A DNA stretch of 64,000 bases from Choristoneura fumiferana (Eukaryota; Arthropoda; Insecta; Lepidoptera; Tortricidae). How positions within the stretch are numbered: position 1 is the first letter of the stretch; each line of letters begins with the position of its first letter. The stretch spans positions 5,249,439-5,313,438 of the forward strand of contig NC_133498.1 of the NCBI RefSeq assembly GCF_025370935.1, read 5' to 3'. Shown in pieces: positions 36,501-49,317 of this stretch. The translations under genes and the position numbers were made by a program. Under the pieces are notes generated by a model. That model was not told where the DNA came from. It saw only the letters and a list, made by a program, of their open reading frames with translations, and ran no database searches.

Positions 36501-39500
36501 GTAACTCGGTCTAACACAGTGTTTTTCAATCTGTGGGTCATGAACCCCCGGGGGCCGCGGATGACCCTTAAGGGGGTCGCAGTGTCTATAAAATGCTCTC
36601 ACTCTTATTGTGTATGATTATTAACTAACTGTCAGTGGAGGTAAGCAGGGGGTCGCCAAATATTTTTTAACCCAAGGGGGCAAATAAAAAAGTTTGAAAA
36701 ACACTGGTCTAAGTAAAAACATTAACCCGTCTAATTTATCTCTTAGGGGCTGTTAACTACGAACAGTGTCTTCCTATTGTTTATAGATGTAAGGGACCCT
36801 TGGTGCACGGGTCGGACTCTTACTTAGTCGGTTTTTATAGCGCTCTGAACCTAACCAAGTCGGTTTTGCTACATTATTAATGAATTCATTTTATGAAAAT
36901 TAAAATTTCATGCAAGTTTCAATTAATACGGATTCATTATACCTCAAATTTACTATGAAAATTAAAATTTCATGCAAGTTTCAATTAATACGGATTCATT
37001 ATTACGCTCAAATTCTATGCACAATTATGTTATACCTACCAAATCGGTAACCTATGCGCGTTAACAATTTTAATGTTATGCGAAATAATGGTCACCAACT
37101 TTAAGATTAATCGTTTTTTTGTCTTGTTTCAGGTCCAGTGCCACTAGCTAGGAATATAAGACATTTGCCCTGTATATCAAGGCGAACGGGGCAGGAAGGC
37201 CTATGTATGTTCGCCATAGACTGCCTAAAAGCTAATGGGACGCATCTAGGCACTTGTATAGACAGGTTCTATTTCGGCTCCTGCTGTCAAGTCCAAGACA
37301 AAAACATCATCCCACAGATAAACAATATAGATGACAATACCATAGACAATGCCAATTTTGTCCACCCACAAACCGAAGATAAAGAAGTCACGACTAGAAA
37401 ACCAATCGATTACACTAAAGATCCAGAAAAGGAAAGATCAACTGAGAGAACTACTGTAGCTGATAGGCTTGATATGGAAACAAAATCTGATGACTCGATC
37501 GATAATAAAATTCCAGATGATGATAAAACTACATTAGAATTAGAAAGTACTACAAAGATTAAACCTAGCAGTGAGACGGTGACAGAGGTTGCTATTAAAC
37601 TGTCTACATTCCAAACAGTGTCAGGAGAGAGTAATTTAGTAACAGAAAAATCGACAGAAGCAACTAAAACAACTCCCACGGCTGAACCGACTACAATAAA
37701 ACCACCCACAAGAAGACCAATCAAGCCAACGTACAAGCCTCGACCTACTTTCAGACCTACTAACTTCACTAAGCCACAGTACATCCAAACGAATCGACCG
37801 AGACCAACTCTGTCAGTGTATAATACTACCAGGAAACCTCCGTATCGACCACCACCTAAGAGACCACCTACTACTAAAAAACCTTTACCATCTCCACCAA
37901 GATTAAACATAACCATACTACCCCAACCTACCAGCTCACGTCCTGCATTTACCCGGCCAGAGACAACCATTACTGTTACAAAAACAACAACAGCGCCTGA
38001 AACAACTACAACATCGACTAGTACTACTACTACTACAACTACAACAACAACAACAACAGAAGCACCAACGACGGAGAAACTTATAGAAACAACAGAACTT
38101 GCCACGGAACCACCTACTACTACTTCCACAACTACGACAACAACAACAACAACAACAAAGAAACCAACAACAACCGAAGCTCCTTCGACTACAGAGGTAG
38201 TCAAAGAGACGACGGAAATTGTGACTGAAATAGAGACTTTAAAGCCAGTGACGGAAGCTGAGACAACTACATCTGTGAAGCCTACGACAGACTTTCCGCC
38301 TTTGGTCACATGGTCCAGCACCGTTGATGCTGCGACTAAGGCACCAGAAAATACTACGGCTGCTGATGGTAAGTTGATACTTTATATAAATTTCATAACA
38401 GAATCCTAGATAATAATCAAGACTGTTACTCGGCGCGTTATGCTCAGAGTTTATGTTAGAAAATAACAAATATTTAGTCCGTCAGTGTAAATAAATAATT
38501 CTATTCTATACTACCCACTTTACAAACTGTAGGAGTTTTCAATTCCGTCGCACTTCTTTTTGTTTTCACCTCAGAACTTCATTATTTATGAACCAATTTT
38601 GAAAAAAAAAAATATTTTTTGAGAAGATACTATACACAGATAGATTTACAAGAGCCGGACTTACTTAAGACATTTTTTCAGGAAAATGGCAGATGTATGT
38701 CATTTTTATATTTGTGTGAAGTGTATTCAAATTCGTACGTAACACACAGGTAGGTACTTTAATTCACTCATTAAATTAATTCGTGCCAGCTCTTATACGA
38801 GTACGTGAATCGATTTGTTCTGTACCTACTTCCCGTTTGTAAAATCTCGAAATTTTAATTCAATTGCCACATCCAATGATCCACGCGTTCACAGGTTGCT
38901 AATAAAAATACCTTCGTAACATAATTATACGTATTTTATAGGTACCTTTACAAACCTCGCGCAAACATCAAACAGTTAGGGTTAAGGAACCGGTAATGGA
39001 TTCTGAATTAATTGCTTTGGATCTTGATGAGAAGTCATATGGAACATGGTCTCCGCAGGGTCATCAGCCACTTCGCAACTCAGTGGAAAATGCCTACGAA
39101 GCTAAAAAAACAAACAATTTTATTGCTAAGAATCTCGTTTTGTACAGAGATGTATCAAATAATCCGTTCCCATCACTTTATATTTATTTACATTTAATCT
39201 GTATGGATAAAAAAGCATTGGTACATGTTTTCAAAAAGTTTTAAAACAAAAATAGCTCAGTTATGTGAGTAGAATCGAACGTAAAGATATACAATACAAT
39301 ACAATACTTAACTCTTTACTGAACACCAACACATAGTAAGCAATACATAAACCACAAATATACATAGGTAGATTTTTCAAAAAAAATCTATAAATCCAAT
39401 TTTCAACCGAATTAATTTTTCCCTTAACTAAAAATTGTACCTTATGTATACATTTTTCATGATAATCAATATTATAGTCAAAATACCACAAACTGGACTT

Positions 39501-42500
39501 ATCAGGCTAAAACACATGAGTAATTATATACCTCGACGTTTCGACCACATTACAATGGCCGTGGTCACGAGTAGACTGAAGTGTAGGGTGTCAAGTCTGC
39601 CTAGTAGCGCGCCCTACACTTCAGTCTACTCCCGTTTGTGGTATTTTGACTATGAGTGATAATCACGAAAGTTTAAAACATTATAATCAATATTATGTAC
39701 AGGATATGGCAAATTCAGGAATTATTATCAAACATCGTATTCCATTCAATGGTCATGGTTCATGGGGGAGGCCTATGTCCAACAGTGGACGTCCTACGGC
39801 TGATATGATGATGATGATGATAATGATGATGATTCATTGATCGCAAGAAAAAACTTTTACCTTTCCATAAAAACCCCGTATCTCGTTTGTATGACTCATT
39901 GAACGCGTGAGCGGACTATACCGTAAACTATCTTAATTATTCTAAAACTTATGATTATCTGCCATTCATCATCAGCTCTTGAACGGTTTCTTATGTTCGT
40001 CTATCGATTCTCAATAAATCATTGTCATGCGCATGCTAGGCCAAGAGCAAGGTGCTAGAAATGATACCTTATTCGTTAAAATAAATAAGTTAACATCACG
40101 AGACACTTCATACCAACCGACCTAATGCATAGCTTGTTATGGGTTAGTACCCAAGACAGAAGAACAAACACTCGTATTTTTCATGCAAATGCGTCGACCG
40201 CTTCTTCTCTACCTCTGAGCTATCCGGTCGTCTAAAATCATTTTATTTAGGGGCTGTTTCACCATTCATTGATTAGTGTTAACTGACGATTAAATGTGAT
40301 GCCGTCTCCGTCTATTCGAACAAAACAAATAGAGACGGCATCACAATTAACCGACAGTTAACACTAATCAATGGATGGTGAAACAGCCCCTTAGTCATTT
40401 ATTTGTATCCGATATTCACAGCACTAACTCCTAGCCTATTTTATAGTTCAAAGAGTAACGTCCAGTAGATGATCGTACCGAGAGCGTGGGTGACGACGAA
40501 AATATGTCACGACAAAGATGTAATAAGTCGATACACCTTCAAACAGAAAACAACTTTGTAGTGTTCTTCCGTGAGTCTTAAAAGCCATAACTTTATCCTG
40601 ACATGGTGTCTTTTGGTTTTCATACGTACTATTACCTGGAAGTACGATTTGGACGCCATTTGTTGAGTCATTTTAGCTTGTTTATAAACCTATAAGTTTT
40701 GGTCCTGCAGCTTTTCCTTAATTTTTTTATTAAATAGCAGTTGCTCGCAGTTTAGCCTGCGCCCCGTGGGAAGTCCAAATTTAAAATCCTGACCGTCTAA
40801 AAAAATCCTTGTAATGGGTCCCGGTCCCGATTGTTAAACATTAACCCCCTTATTCATAAAACTTAACAAGCCTATGTTAACTAACAAATGCTTTGTCCCT
40901 TTCTAACAAATACAAATGTCGAAGTGACAGATAAGGACAAACGAATTTTAGCGGCATTTTAACTAAAATAGGTTTGATTGTCGTTTATGAATAAGGGGGT
41001 AAGTTACTTAACAGAGTTCTAGACCAAGACTTTTCTTTTCCTTTTAAGTGTTTGTAAGGCAGTCGGGTTTTTTGGTGTTTTTTTAAAGCACAATTTCAGC
41101 ACAGACATGTTTTTGGGGCAATTGGGCTGCGCTTTGTTAAAAGCTGAGCAGTGTTGATGAATATAATGGCTTCCCAGTATTCTAATAGAAAACCTTGGCC
41201 TATCGGTTATAAAATTGGTACATAATTCGGTGATACTGCGTTATAATCTTTTACGCTGAGCGTGTTAAACAAATTTGCAACAAACAAGAAAAATCAGGTC
41301 ATAAAAATTTCATATTAAATCGACACAAAATATCTCAGATCAGTTAAAACATGAAACTAAAAGCATCACAATTACAACAAACACTTTCATAGCAAAACCG
41401 TAGCTTTACTTATCGGTGCCAAATCGTAAAAGTAAGTTAGCGGGGTCGGAAAGAAAGTGAGCCCTGCGGTGCGCGGGCGCCGGCCGCGATACGCGGCGCG
41501 CATGACAAGTGACTAGCGAAATGACGCTGAGCCTGCGAGGCTGTACTACGAAATTCAAAAATCGAAGTTCGTATCTTGCCGTCCCGCTGACGCTAATATT
41601 TTTTAATACGAGAGTGAGAGGGATGGTGCGATATGAACTTCGATTTTCGAATTTCGTAGTAGCCCCACTGATGTCAGACGTTCTTTACTGAGATATCCTC
41701 AAACTACGAATAGGTAAATAATAATTAATAAGTCAGGAATTGTAACTGCCTTATAAATGGCCTTCCGTGTCCTAGTAACTAGGCGGGGCCAGGGGGTGTC
41801 ACTAGGCCATTCCGCCGCCGAGCTACAAGTACATACCGGGCCTCCCCAACGTTGAGGCGATTCAGTGCGACTCAACGCGTGCGAGTGAACACGAGTTATG
41901 CGATAGACAGAGAAGCATAAAGTAGGCACGATTCTTATGCCTAAACGTCACTTTTGTACGGCAGTGAAGCTTCTGTACTTGTACTATTACTTATTCTGTG
42001 GCGGGGCTCAGAAGCATGTTCTACGCTTCATTTGACTGACATTTATTTTTCAAACGAGCTCACGTCAAATTTTCGCATTTAAGATGTGAAGTGTGAACTA
42101 CCGTCCCTCTCACTCTTTTATTAAATAATAGCGGGACGGCAAGATATGAAGTTCGAATTTTGCACTTCCTAGTATAGGGCCAGATGACAGACGTTCTTTA
42201 ATTATTTACTGAGATCAAAACACAAATTTCCTTACTGATATGTTTGCATATAAAAATGAGTTACTGTTAAAAGAAAAATAAGTGTCCACATTTTTTTATT
42301 AAATCCGATTGCTGGAAGTGGATCAATATGTTAACTTGCAAAATTTTACTTATACATAATAAAAAACCGGCCAAGTGCGAGTCGGACTCGTGCACGAAGG
42401 GTTCCGTACCATTTATACAACATTCATTGTATACTTAGACATAGCAAAAAATGGCTTTTGCTGTATCGGAGCCCCCTTAAACATTTATTTTATTCTGTTT

Positions 42501-45500
42501 TTAGTATTTGTTGCTATAGCGGCCACAGTTATACATAATCTGTGAAAATTTCAACTGTCTAACTATCACGGCTCATGAGATACGGACAGACGGACGGACA
42601 GCGAAGTCTTAGTAATAGGGTTTCCGTTTTTATACCCTTTGGGTACGAAACCCTAAAACAACAAACAGGGCAAGCAAAATAAAAACATGCAAGAAAACAG
42701 TGTTTAAAAAAAATCTGTATGTCCGAGTAAAAATCATTCTTTATAAAATACTAGCTGTTGCTCGCGACTCCGTCCGCATAAAATTCCTTTTTCGCTATCC
42801 CGCGGGAACTTTGCAATTTTCCGAGAATAAAACTATCCTATGTCCGTCCCTGCGACTATTTGTATAACGAATTTCATCAGAATCTGTTCAGCGGCTTAGC
42901 CACGTGTGAACAAACAACCAGACTTACAAACTTTCGCATTTATAATAATAATAAACTTTATTGCCAAGCTAGTACATTAAAAAAAAAGAGAGAAACAAAA
43001 ACGTAAAACTAATCTTGGCAATAGGTACCGGACTCAGCATATGCTAAAGATAAGATCCAGCGCTTATTTTCAGCTCAGCCCTTCTGCCAAGGGTGGCCGC
43101 AACCATATTTTCAGCCCGGCCCTTCTGCCAAGGGTGGCCGCAACCATATTTTCAGCCCGGCCCTTCTGCCAAGGGTGGCCGCAACCATATTTTCAGCCCG
43201 GCCCTTCTGCCAAGGGTGGCCGCAACCATATTTTCAGCCCAGCCCTTCTGCCAAGGGTGACCGCAACCATATTTTCAGCCCGGCCCTTCTGCCAAGGGTG
43301 GCCGCAACCATATTTTCAGCCCGGCCCTTCTGCCAAGGGTGGCCGCAACCATATTTTCAGCCCGGCCCTTCTGCCAAGGGTGACCGCAACCATATTTTCA
43401 GCCCGGCCCTTCTGCCAAGGGTGGCCGCAACCATATAATCAGCCCGGCCCTTCTGCCAAGGGTGGCCGCAACCATATCTTCAGCCCAGCCCTTCTGCCAA
43501 GGGTGGCCGCAACCATATTTTCAGCCCAGCCCTTCTGCCAAGGGTGGCCGCAACCATATTTTCAGCCCAGCCCTTCTGCCAAGGGTGGCCGCAACCATAT
43601 TTTCAGCCCAGCCCTTCTGCCAAGGGTGTCCGCAACCATATTTTCGGCCCGGCCCTTCTACCAAGGGTGGCCGCAACCATATTAGTAGGATGTTTGAAAA
43701 TTAAATTCAAATATTTCGGGAGTTGGTTATGTTACTTTGACTGAACACCCTATAAGTTTTCCATTGTTTTTTTATTTATTTAAAATGTAGTCATGAATTA
43801 AGCTTTGAACATCAGTTGAACAATGAACTGCGTATAAACAATTACTTCACGACGACTTTACAAGATAGTTATTATGCCTAAGATGCAACCAATGTGTGTT
43901 CAAGCAGCTTATCCACCAGTCCACCACTGTAAGAGCACATACATCACTCTTACAAACCATTATCATTACCAACACACCACGCTGACACGTTTCGAACTCA
44001 ATCAGAGTTAATAATCAGAGCAACACAATCGTTCGCCAGTTTTCACGAGGAATTTTTCAAGTCTGGCATTTTATAAAATATTTAGGAGTCGGTAAAAAAG
44101 CACTAAGATGGCCTAAGAATCACACTTTCCAATTTTTTTATCAATCATTATTGTCGCCCAAATTTAGGTTATACATTTTAATCCGAGTACTCTAACACGG
44201 TGAACCTTACAAATTGACCTCAACACAACTAGACCGTCAAAACAGTTCTTTTTTATCAAGATAACCTAGAATAAATCAGCGAGAGCACTATACTTGATTC
44301 CATATAACATTAGAGCGATTTGACACTAGCAAAAAACAAACGAGAGCTACGATGCCACAGACAGACTTTGGCATTGAACTTAACACCCCTATTTTTGCGT
44401 CATGGGTGAAAAAAATATTAAAAAAAGAATAATATGGGACAATTAACACCAATTGACCTAGTCTCAAACTAAACAAAGCTTGTTCTATGGGTACCTAACT
44501 ACCTACTCGCACTGAAAAAAAAAAAAAAAATTTGCTAACAGTAACAAAAAAAATTGTTGCTTGCGTAACTACAAAAACAGTTGCTAAAAGTTAGGTGATG
44601 ATGTCTTACAAAATCAGTTTAGCAATATTAGCATAATTTTGGTTCCTAATTAGTAAATTTTGGCTAAACGTCAAGCAGCCAAACTAGTTTAGCTATCCTT
44701 TTTTTCAGTGTGAAAACGGATACACATACTAATATAGATAAATATACACACTGTGTATTTAATATTGCCCCGACCGGGGATCGAACCCTGGACCTTAAGC
44801 TTCATAGCCAGGTTCTCTTTCCACTTGAAAAAAAATGCTTATGTCAAATTCGTGTAATGCCATTTGGAACAGACTGTACCTACTCGCAAGTAGCACGATC
44901 ACAGCACGACTCCGTGCCACGAGGTCCGCGCGACGTCGAATCATTTGCTAAATCATGACTATGACGGTCATGATCAAGAAAGGGGCTCGAGATAAGAATG
45001 GGTAAAATGGCCCACTTTTAAGCCCATTGGCACACTAATGCGCGAAACAATGCCATCATCATCAGCCGGAAAACGTCAATTTTGAACAAAAGCCCTCCCC
45101 TTATGAAGCCTATAATTGCCACCTACATCCAACGTTTGTCCACAGCTCCTACGCTTTGACTATAATATGTTTATATAGTCAAAGCTCCTACGATTTACGA
45201 TATCGACGGTCGGTTCCTGGTTGCAACTCGAGAATTTCTCTCCTAACTAGGTGTTACCTGTCAGTGTGTTCTATTAAATTCAGATTAATAATTTCAAGTG
45301 AAAGAAAATCTTTTTATTCCCAAATAACAGTGATTTTATTAGAAATGCGATAGTATGATCAAAATCATCTTCAGATCTTCTCACGACACATAGCTGAGTG
45401 GCGGCCATATTGGCTGGTAGGAATAGGCATGCATGTGTATATTAAGTCAGTATTTGTGTGTATCTATTTTATCAGCTAATAAACCATTCTTATTCTTAAT

Positions 45501-48500
45501 ATCTTTCAGCCGTTAGGTGTGGGTAGAGGCATAGCTACGAGTCTGAACACTATTTGTATCTACTTGGTCGCTTTGACTGCTTTACTTAATTAAGTAGGTA
45601 TCACAAGTCACAATGATAACCTTTTTTCCAGAAATATGGTCCCCAATAACACCACCTGAAGGCTGGGTGTTGATATCAACTGTGCCACCGAAACCTGACA
45701 CAACAACAACAACAACTACTACTACTACAACACAAGCCCCCACCACAACAGAACCCCCAACAACAGAGCCTATATTCACAACAGAAAAAGCAGAACCAAC
45801 AACTTCCCAACCGACAACAACTTCAACAACAGCACAACCAACAACACACTCATCATCGACAACAGAAGCGGCAGTGACTGAAGCTCCAGTGCTGGAGTTC
45901 ACCGTGAACGTCACTCTGTCGCCGACTGTGCCTACTGTAACAACAGCGGCGCCAACAACAGTAGCCGACAGCGTCAATACAACAGAAACGGCTGTTGAAA
46001 CTGCTGCTGACACAGGTTTGTTTTTTTGTATTCTACATTTATCATTATCAATTACTACTATTTGAAACTATCACCACCTAACTGCATAATAATATCATAC
46101 TTGCAATGTTACTTACTATCTCTACTAATTTCTATAATACTCGTTCCTGTGTTTTCTGTACCTACTGCTTACAGTGTGTTGGTGTGAAACATGGAATAAT
46201 TTTGATATATTTCTTCACAACAGTGCCACCAACAACAATCGCCATGAACTCGTCAACAACAGTCGCGCCGGTCGCCTCCACCACTGAGGCCATCAATATG
46301 ACTGACTACAAAGATGGTAAGTTGATCTATAAAATCTGTTGATCTACAAGAATACTATAAAACTGGAGTAAAATCAATATATATAGTAGAGTAAATACAT
46401 TAAAGTAGGTATTTCAGATCATACAGTAATAAACACGATACCTACAGTAAATTAGACTAAATAAAAAAAGAGCCCTTTGCGGCGAACAAAGATAAACGTT
46501 CAGATTTTTTCCACCGCGATAAATTGAGATTTCGCAAAACACTGCTACTGAACTTTACAGACCTGTTCTAGACAATGGTTTATGCAATATAACAATTAAC
46601 TGACAATAAACAAGCAAATTACGAGCGCTTCCTGCACGACTTCCGTATACTCGTAGGACGCGTTCCCACAAACCGAACGGGATCTGCGATTTGAACTGAT
46701 TAATTTCTAAATATAATTTCCTACTATTATTTACCCTTTTTTAAGTGTTATATCACTTTAATAAGAAACGCCATATTTATCTTTGATATCTAAATCGAAA
46801 CTAAGAATACATACATTATTAAAAAAAACATGAATAAAACTTAACTATAAACTAAATATCGAACTTAAAAACTTACTACTAGAAATTAAATCTAATCTAA
46901 AAATATTTGTTTTAATCTTAATAACTTGACATGTAAAATTGATTAATATTAGTGAGATAAAATTTGGTATTTTTCTTATAAATATAATTCTTTATAACAT
47001 TCTTGTCTAAAAATGGTTTTATGAATACAACATAATTACATTTAGGTAATAAAAAAAAAAATTAAAAAGGCCCCTGTGGCATGGTGCCCAAAAGGCTGGC
47101 AGCATAATATTATTCTTAGATCTCTTATACTCGTAACCATAAAACAGACACTAAACCCTAGAAAGTGTATTTAATTTGCGTTAAAAAACTGACACAATCA
47201 AAACTTCTAACGCATTAAATGCAACCGTTTTTTTTTTTATGTTCAATCTTTCTTGCGAACGCACTTGTCATTTTTTTAATGAAATTAAGACAAAATTAAA
47301 AGCTACAAGTTTCAAAGTCATGACTAACCAGGTAAACATCTGAGGTGCTAAATTTAAAGCTCACAACTTTAATTGCTTACGTAAATAACTTTTTATCACA
47401 CAAAGTCAACGTCTGCGGTTCAACAACATTTTTAAAAAGTTATTACCCTCATGGTGGCACTACACTTGTTTCTGACATTGCATCTCCGCTGGCATAATGA
47501 ATTGCTCTAGTCTAGCCACAGAACTAGTAAGAGGCATAGACACGTCATTGTTTGTATTTACTTCGAGACGTCGTCACTTTTTCGCCCCTTCTGCTATTAA
47601 TGCACACACGTTTGTGTTGATTGCCTTCGGTTACATGCCCATTTTGGCGTCAGCTTAGTTCCATCATTCTTGTTTTGAATATTGAAAAAGTTTAATTTTC
47701 ATCAGTCTGGATCATCAACCCGTTAGTTTGAGAGGGTCACACTGACACGGTAATTCAGTTTACAAATACAAATATTTTTATTAACAGGAACATATTTGAT
47801 ACAATACAGAACATATCTATCAGACTCCAAACTAGGCTGAGCCTGTATCTTGGACTTCTGCGAGTGCGATTAACAGATTTATAAAGCTTTAGAATTAAGC
47901 GACAACATGCAGGAGAAATAAATAAATAAAAAATTACAAAATTGACATAAAACAACCGGCAAAAAAGTAAAACAAAAGTAAAAACTATGTGTGTATGTGT
48001 CTGTGTGTGTGTGTGTGTGAGTGTGTGTGTGTGTTTCATGGACTGAGCTGATACCAGAATGAGCGTAGAGTAATTATCATAGAATTAATTGAAGCAGTGG
48101 TATTCAATCAATACTGAAATGCATTTTTTTTTAAAGATTAATCTACATAAATCTGCAATTACCCAAGCAATTTTATATTATAAACGTTTACTATGTATAT
48201 TAAAATAAAATCTAACACGTCGTTTGCAACCACTGTTTTGCTGACAGTAGCTACAGTTACGATAATAACTCGAGCTGCGCCACGGAGCCGGAGTTATATT
48301 TATAATATAAATAAAATTATGCCTTTTTAGTCTTACGGCTGTCTCGCCTCACGCATTTAACTCGCGTGGCATTTCTATTTCATTATTAGCTTTGTGAGAG
48401 CTACGAGTGTGACAAAGTGTTGCGCTACCATTAGACAGTAGTGAGGTCGCAGAATAGATAAAGAACTCAAGTATTTAAGAGACATCATTACGTTTTATGT

Positions 48501-49282
48501 ATTGTCAGTGAGACCATTTGTATTGTAAGTGTTCACTAAATGACAGCATTCTCAAAGAGATTTAGCAAGGTTGAACAGTTGAAGGACGTAAAAATGCTTA
48601 ACGCCTCTGAGGCAGAGGATCGTGGGTGGGGGCTCGCACCTCTGAATTTTTCAAAATGGATGGTGTGTGTGTGTGTGAAGATCCCAATCCGCACTGAGCC
48701 CGCACTGACCCAAGCCGTCTCATTCTGAGAGGTGTATGCCCGGCAGCAGGACATAATGTAGAATTAGAATTAGAATGATGAAAAATATTTTACCAAAGTT
48801 TACTTTTAAAACTGCGAACCATAAAATAATAACAATAAAACAATTTAATCAAATTTTAATTAAAAGTATTATCTACGTGAATAAAAAACAAGACAGGTTA
48901 CTAGTCGGGTTTGCGTAAGTAGGTAGGTTATGGTCACCAGTATACTTATACTTACTATCTGCCACAGTGGAGTGCGCAAAAATATCTGATACCTATCGAC
49001 CCTAGAAATAGAGTCGTATCAGATATTTATGCACGCTGTTGTGTCAGCAGGGCTACTACGAAACTCGAAACTCGAAGTTCGTATCGTACCGTCCCTCTCG
49101 CTCACGTATTAAATAGTATAAGTGTCAGAGGGACCGCACGACACGAACTTCGAGTTTCGTAGTAGCCCTGCTGATATTGGTAATTGTGACTACAAAATAT
49201 GAGCTCGTCTTACTAGGATCTCTGATTAAGTAGGGGATTATCGGACTTTTTACAAGCTTTTATTTAGTTTCACCTGTCCCAT

Positions 49283-49317
<35 letters not shown>

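Noticed and set aside
37410..38321. 303-residue minus-strand frame, Val-rich
   Set aside because: It is the antisense of the Thr-codon-rich stalk exon (ACN becomes GTN/NGT), with no splice or start context.
43041..43685. 214-residue + strand frame of repeated 'FSPALLPRVAAT'
   Set aside because: It is the 41-bp minisatellite, open in all three frames because the unit has no stop. Not a gene.
45582..46013. 143-residue minus-strand Val-rich frame
   Set aside because: Shadow of protease exon 3.
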